Positions 13,486-14,337 of a DNA stretch of 14,337 nt are shown here, in pieces. The translations under genes and the position numbers were made by a program. The DNA comes from Gordonia sp. UBA5067 (GTDB taxonomy: Bacteria; Actinomycetota; Actinomycetes; Mycobacteriales; Mycobacteriaceae), in contig NZ_DIAX01000074.1 in NCBI RefSeq assembly GCF_002414845.1, positions 669 through 15,005 on the forward strand, written 5' to 3'. The stretch's first letter is position 1, and every line of letters begins with the position of its first letter. The notes under the pieces are model-generated. The model was given only the letters and a program-made list of their open reading frames with translations. It made no database searches and was not told the DNA's origin.

Positions 13486-14337
13486 CAGCTACACCCCTGC
13501 ATCGTTCCGAGCACACACAACAGTCCGTCGGGAATGACCGCCGACGGCGAGACCACATCAGCCCAATTGCCGTTTCCGGTGGCGTCGGTGATCGTCCGCA
13601 TGGCTGGCGGAAGCGTCGTGAGAATCGAGTCGATCGTGGCCGCGTTGCTCTTGAGCGTGCCGGTGACCGCCGTGATGTTCGCCGTCAACTCGCCCATCGG
13701 AATCTGCGGAAAGGTCTGCGCCATCTTCGCCAGCACCAGCCGCAGGTTGTCGGCCAGCCGGGTGAGGACGTACCGGCGCACGACGAGGGTCTGCACGATC
13801 GCCTGAGTGTTGGCCATTGCGGTGGCGATCGAGTCCGATTGACCGGCGCTCACCTGCGCCAAGCGCCGGGCGATTCCGAGTAGCTGGTCGAGTTGGGCAC
13901 CCGTTCCGGAGATGGCAACGGCCGCGCCCCCGGCACCGGCCAGCGCGGCCGAGAGCTTCTGCGAGTCGGGCACCAACGACTCCATCGTCGTCAGCATCGT
14001 CCGGACGACAGTCGGGTTCACCTCCGTCGAGGAGCGCAGCGCCGCAGCCGACACGTCGTCGAGCGTGTACGAGGAATCAGTACGGACCAGCGGAATCGTG
14101 CGGTCGCCGGTGCTGTGCCCACCGGGAATCACCTCGAAGTACCGCTTGCCGAGCACCGTGCGCAGGCGCACCGTCGCCCTGGTCTGGTCACCGAGGGGCT
14201 GGCGGCGGTCGAGTCGAAAGTCGACGCGCACCCGGTCCCCCGCGAGACGGACCGCTTCGATCCGGCCGGCCGGCACTCCCGCGATGAGCACCGGGTCGGA
14301 GGTGGTCAATCCGGCAGCGTTTCCCAGCTCTGCGGTA
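13485..14337 (-). CDS. mceC: Mce-family protein, MceC position (N-terminus outside window)
   Basis: The reading frame continues without a stop to the right window edge, so the protein is cut at its N-terminus. The visible 283 complete codons begin within the MCE domain (GLTTSDPVLIAGVPAGRIEA, then RVRVDF and GKRYFEVIPGG). They continue through long Ala/Leu/Thr-rich helices that resemble the tunnel-forming part of Mce subunits, and end in a LLCVLGTMQGCS tail with two cysteines, as seen in third-position Mce proteins. A TTG at 14309 could be taken as a start but lies inside the domain and is not one. The missing membrane anchor, mceA, mceB and the YrbE-type permease genes should lie to the right. 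The last codons overlap the mceD start. Confidence 0.9.
   Translation of the reverse strand, partial: TAELGNAAGLTTSDPVLIAGVPAGRIEAVRLAGDRVRVDFRLDRRQPLGDQTRATVRLRTVLGKRYFEVIPGGHSTGDRTIPLVRTDSSYTLDDVSAAALRSSTEVNPTVVRTMLTTMESLVPDSQKLSAALAGAGGAAVAISGTGAQLDQLLGIARRLAQVSAGQSDSIATAMANTQAIVQTLVVRRYVLTRLADNLRLVLAKMAQTFPQIPMGELTANITAVTGTLKSNAATIDSILTTLPPAMRTITDATGNGNWADVVSPSAVIPDGLLCVLGTMQGCS

Noticed and set aside
1..14337. Mobile elements, CRISPR arrays, tRNA or riboswitch-like structures
   Set aside because: I looked for transposase motifs, terminal repeats, regularly spaced repeats and tRNA-like folds and found none. The dense coding leaves little room for them.

Overview
The window looks like chromosome from a high-GC actinobacterium of the order Mycobacteriales. 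A Gordonia-like genome fits best, but the genus is inferred from protein style and gene content and was not tested. The evidence is the GC-rich codon use throughout, an Mce lipid-import operon with a Mam protein, an AcnR-type regulator overlapping aconitase, a mycobacterial-style ABC-F protein and TrxA, and several starts that look leaderless. No tRNA, rRNA, CRISPR array, insertion sequence or prophage was seen. The gene density is very high: the longest gap is 111 bases, so no stretch of 300 bases lacks a gene.

Left part (1-6880). The 3' end of aconitase (acn) overlaps a TetR regulator of AcnR type. Then comes a three-gene rightward block: a tandem HD-GYP-like protein with a C-terminal LuxR helix-turn-helix, a small NTF2/SnoaL-like protein, and a DsrE-family protein with two CxxC motifs. 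The DsrE gene converges on an ABC-F ATPase gene with 10 bases between the stops. The ABC-F gene diverges from a CrtL-type lycopene cyclase gene, which is followed after 7 bases by thioredoxin trxA. In Mycobacterium tuberculosis, acn, the TetR gene, the ABC-F gene and trxA lie near each other (Rv1475c, Rv1474c, Rv1473, Rv1470; recalled, not searched). The HD-LuxR/SnoaL/DsrE block and the lycopene cyclase therefore look like additions to a conserved neighbourhood.

Right part (6889-14337). Everything is on the minus strand, so transcription enters from the right edge. The order is mceC (cut by the window end), mceD, the lipoprotein gene mceE, mceF, a Mam-type membrane protein and an MpaB/DUF2236-family oxygenase. 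The mce genes and the Mam gene overlap by 1 to 11 bases and are clearly one operon. After a 103-base gap holding a strong stem-loop and a possible operator comes a GntR/FCD regulator, then an unrecognised beta-rich protein.

How the genes may work together. The Mce proteins, with a permease and ATPase encoded elsewhere, should import a hydrophobic molecule across the cell envelope. The linked MpaB-like oxygenase may act on that molecule, and the GntR protein is the obvious candidate regulator. On the left, AcnR should control aconitase, the HD-LuxR protein may control the SnoaL-DsrE pair, and CrtL should cyclise lycopene made by carotenoid enzymes encoded elsewhere. The most interesting points are the degenerate double HD-GYP/LuxR protein with its SnoaL-DsrE neighbours, the mce-oxygenase-GntR arrangement, the crtL-trxA pairing, and a set of candidate leaderless promoters.
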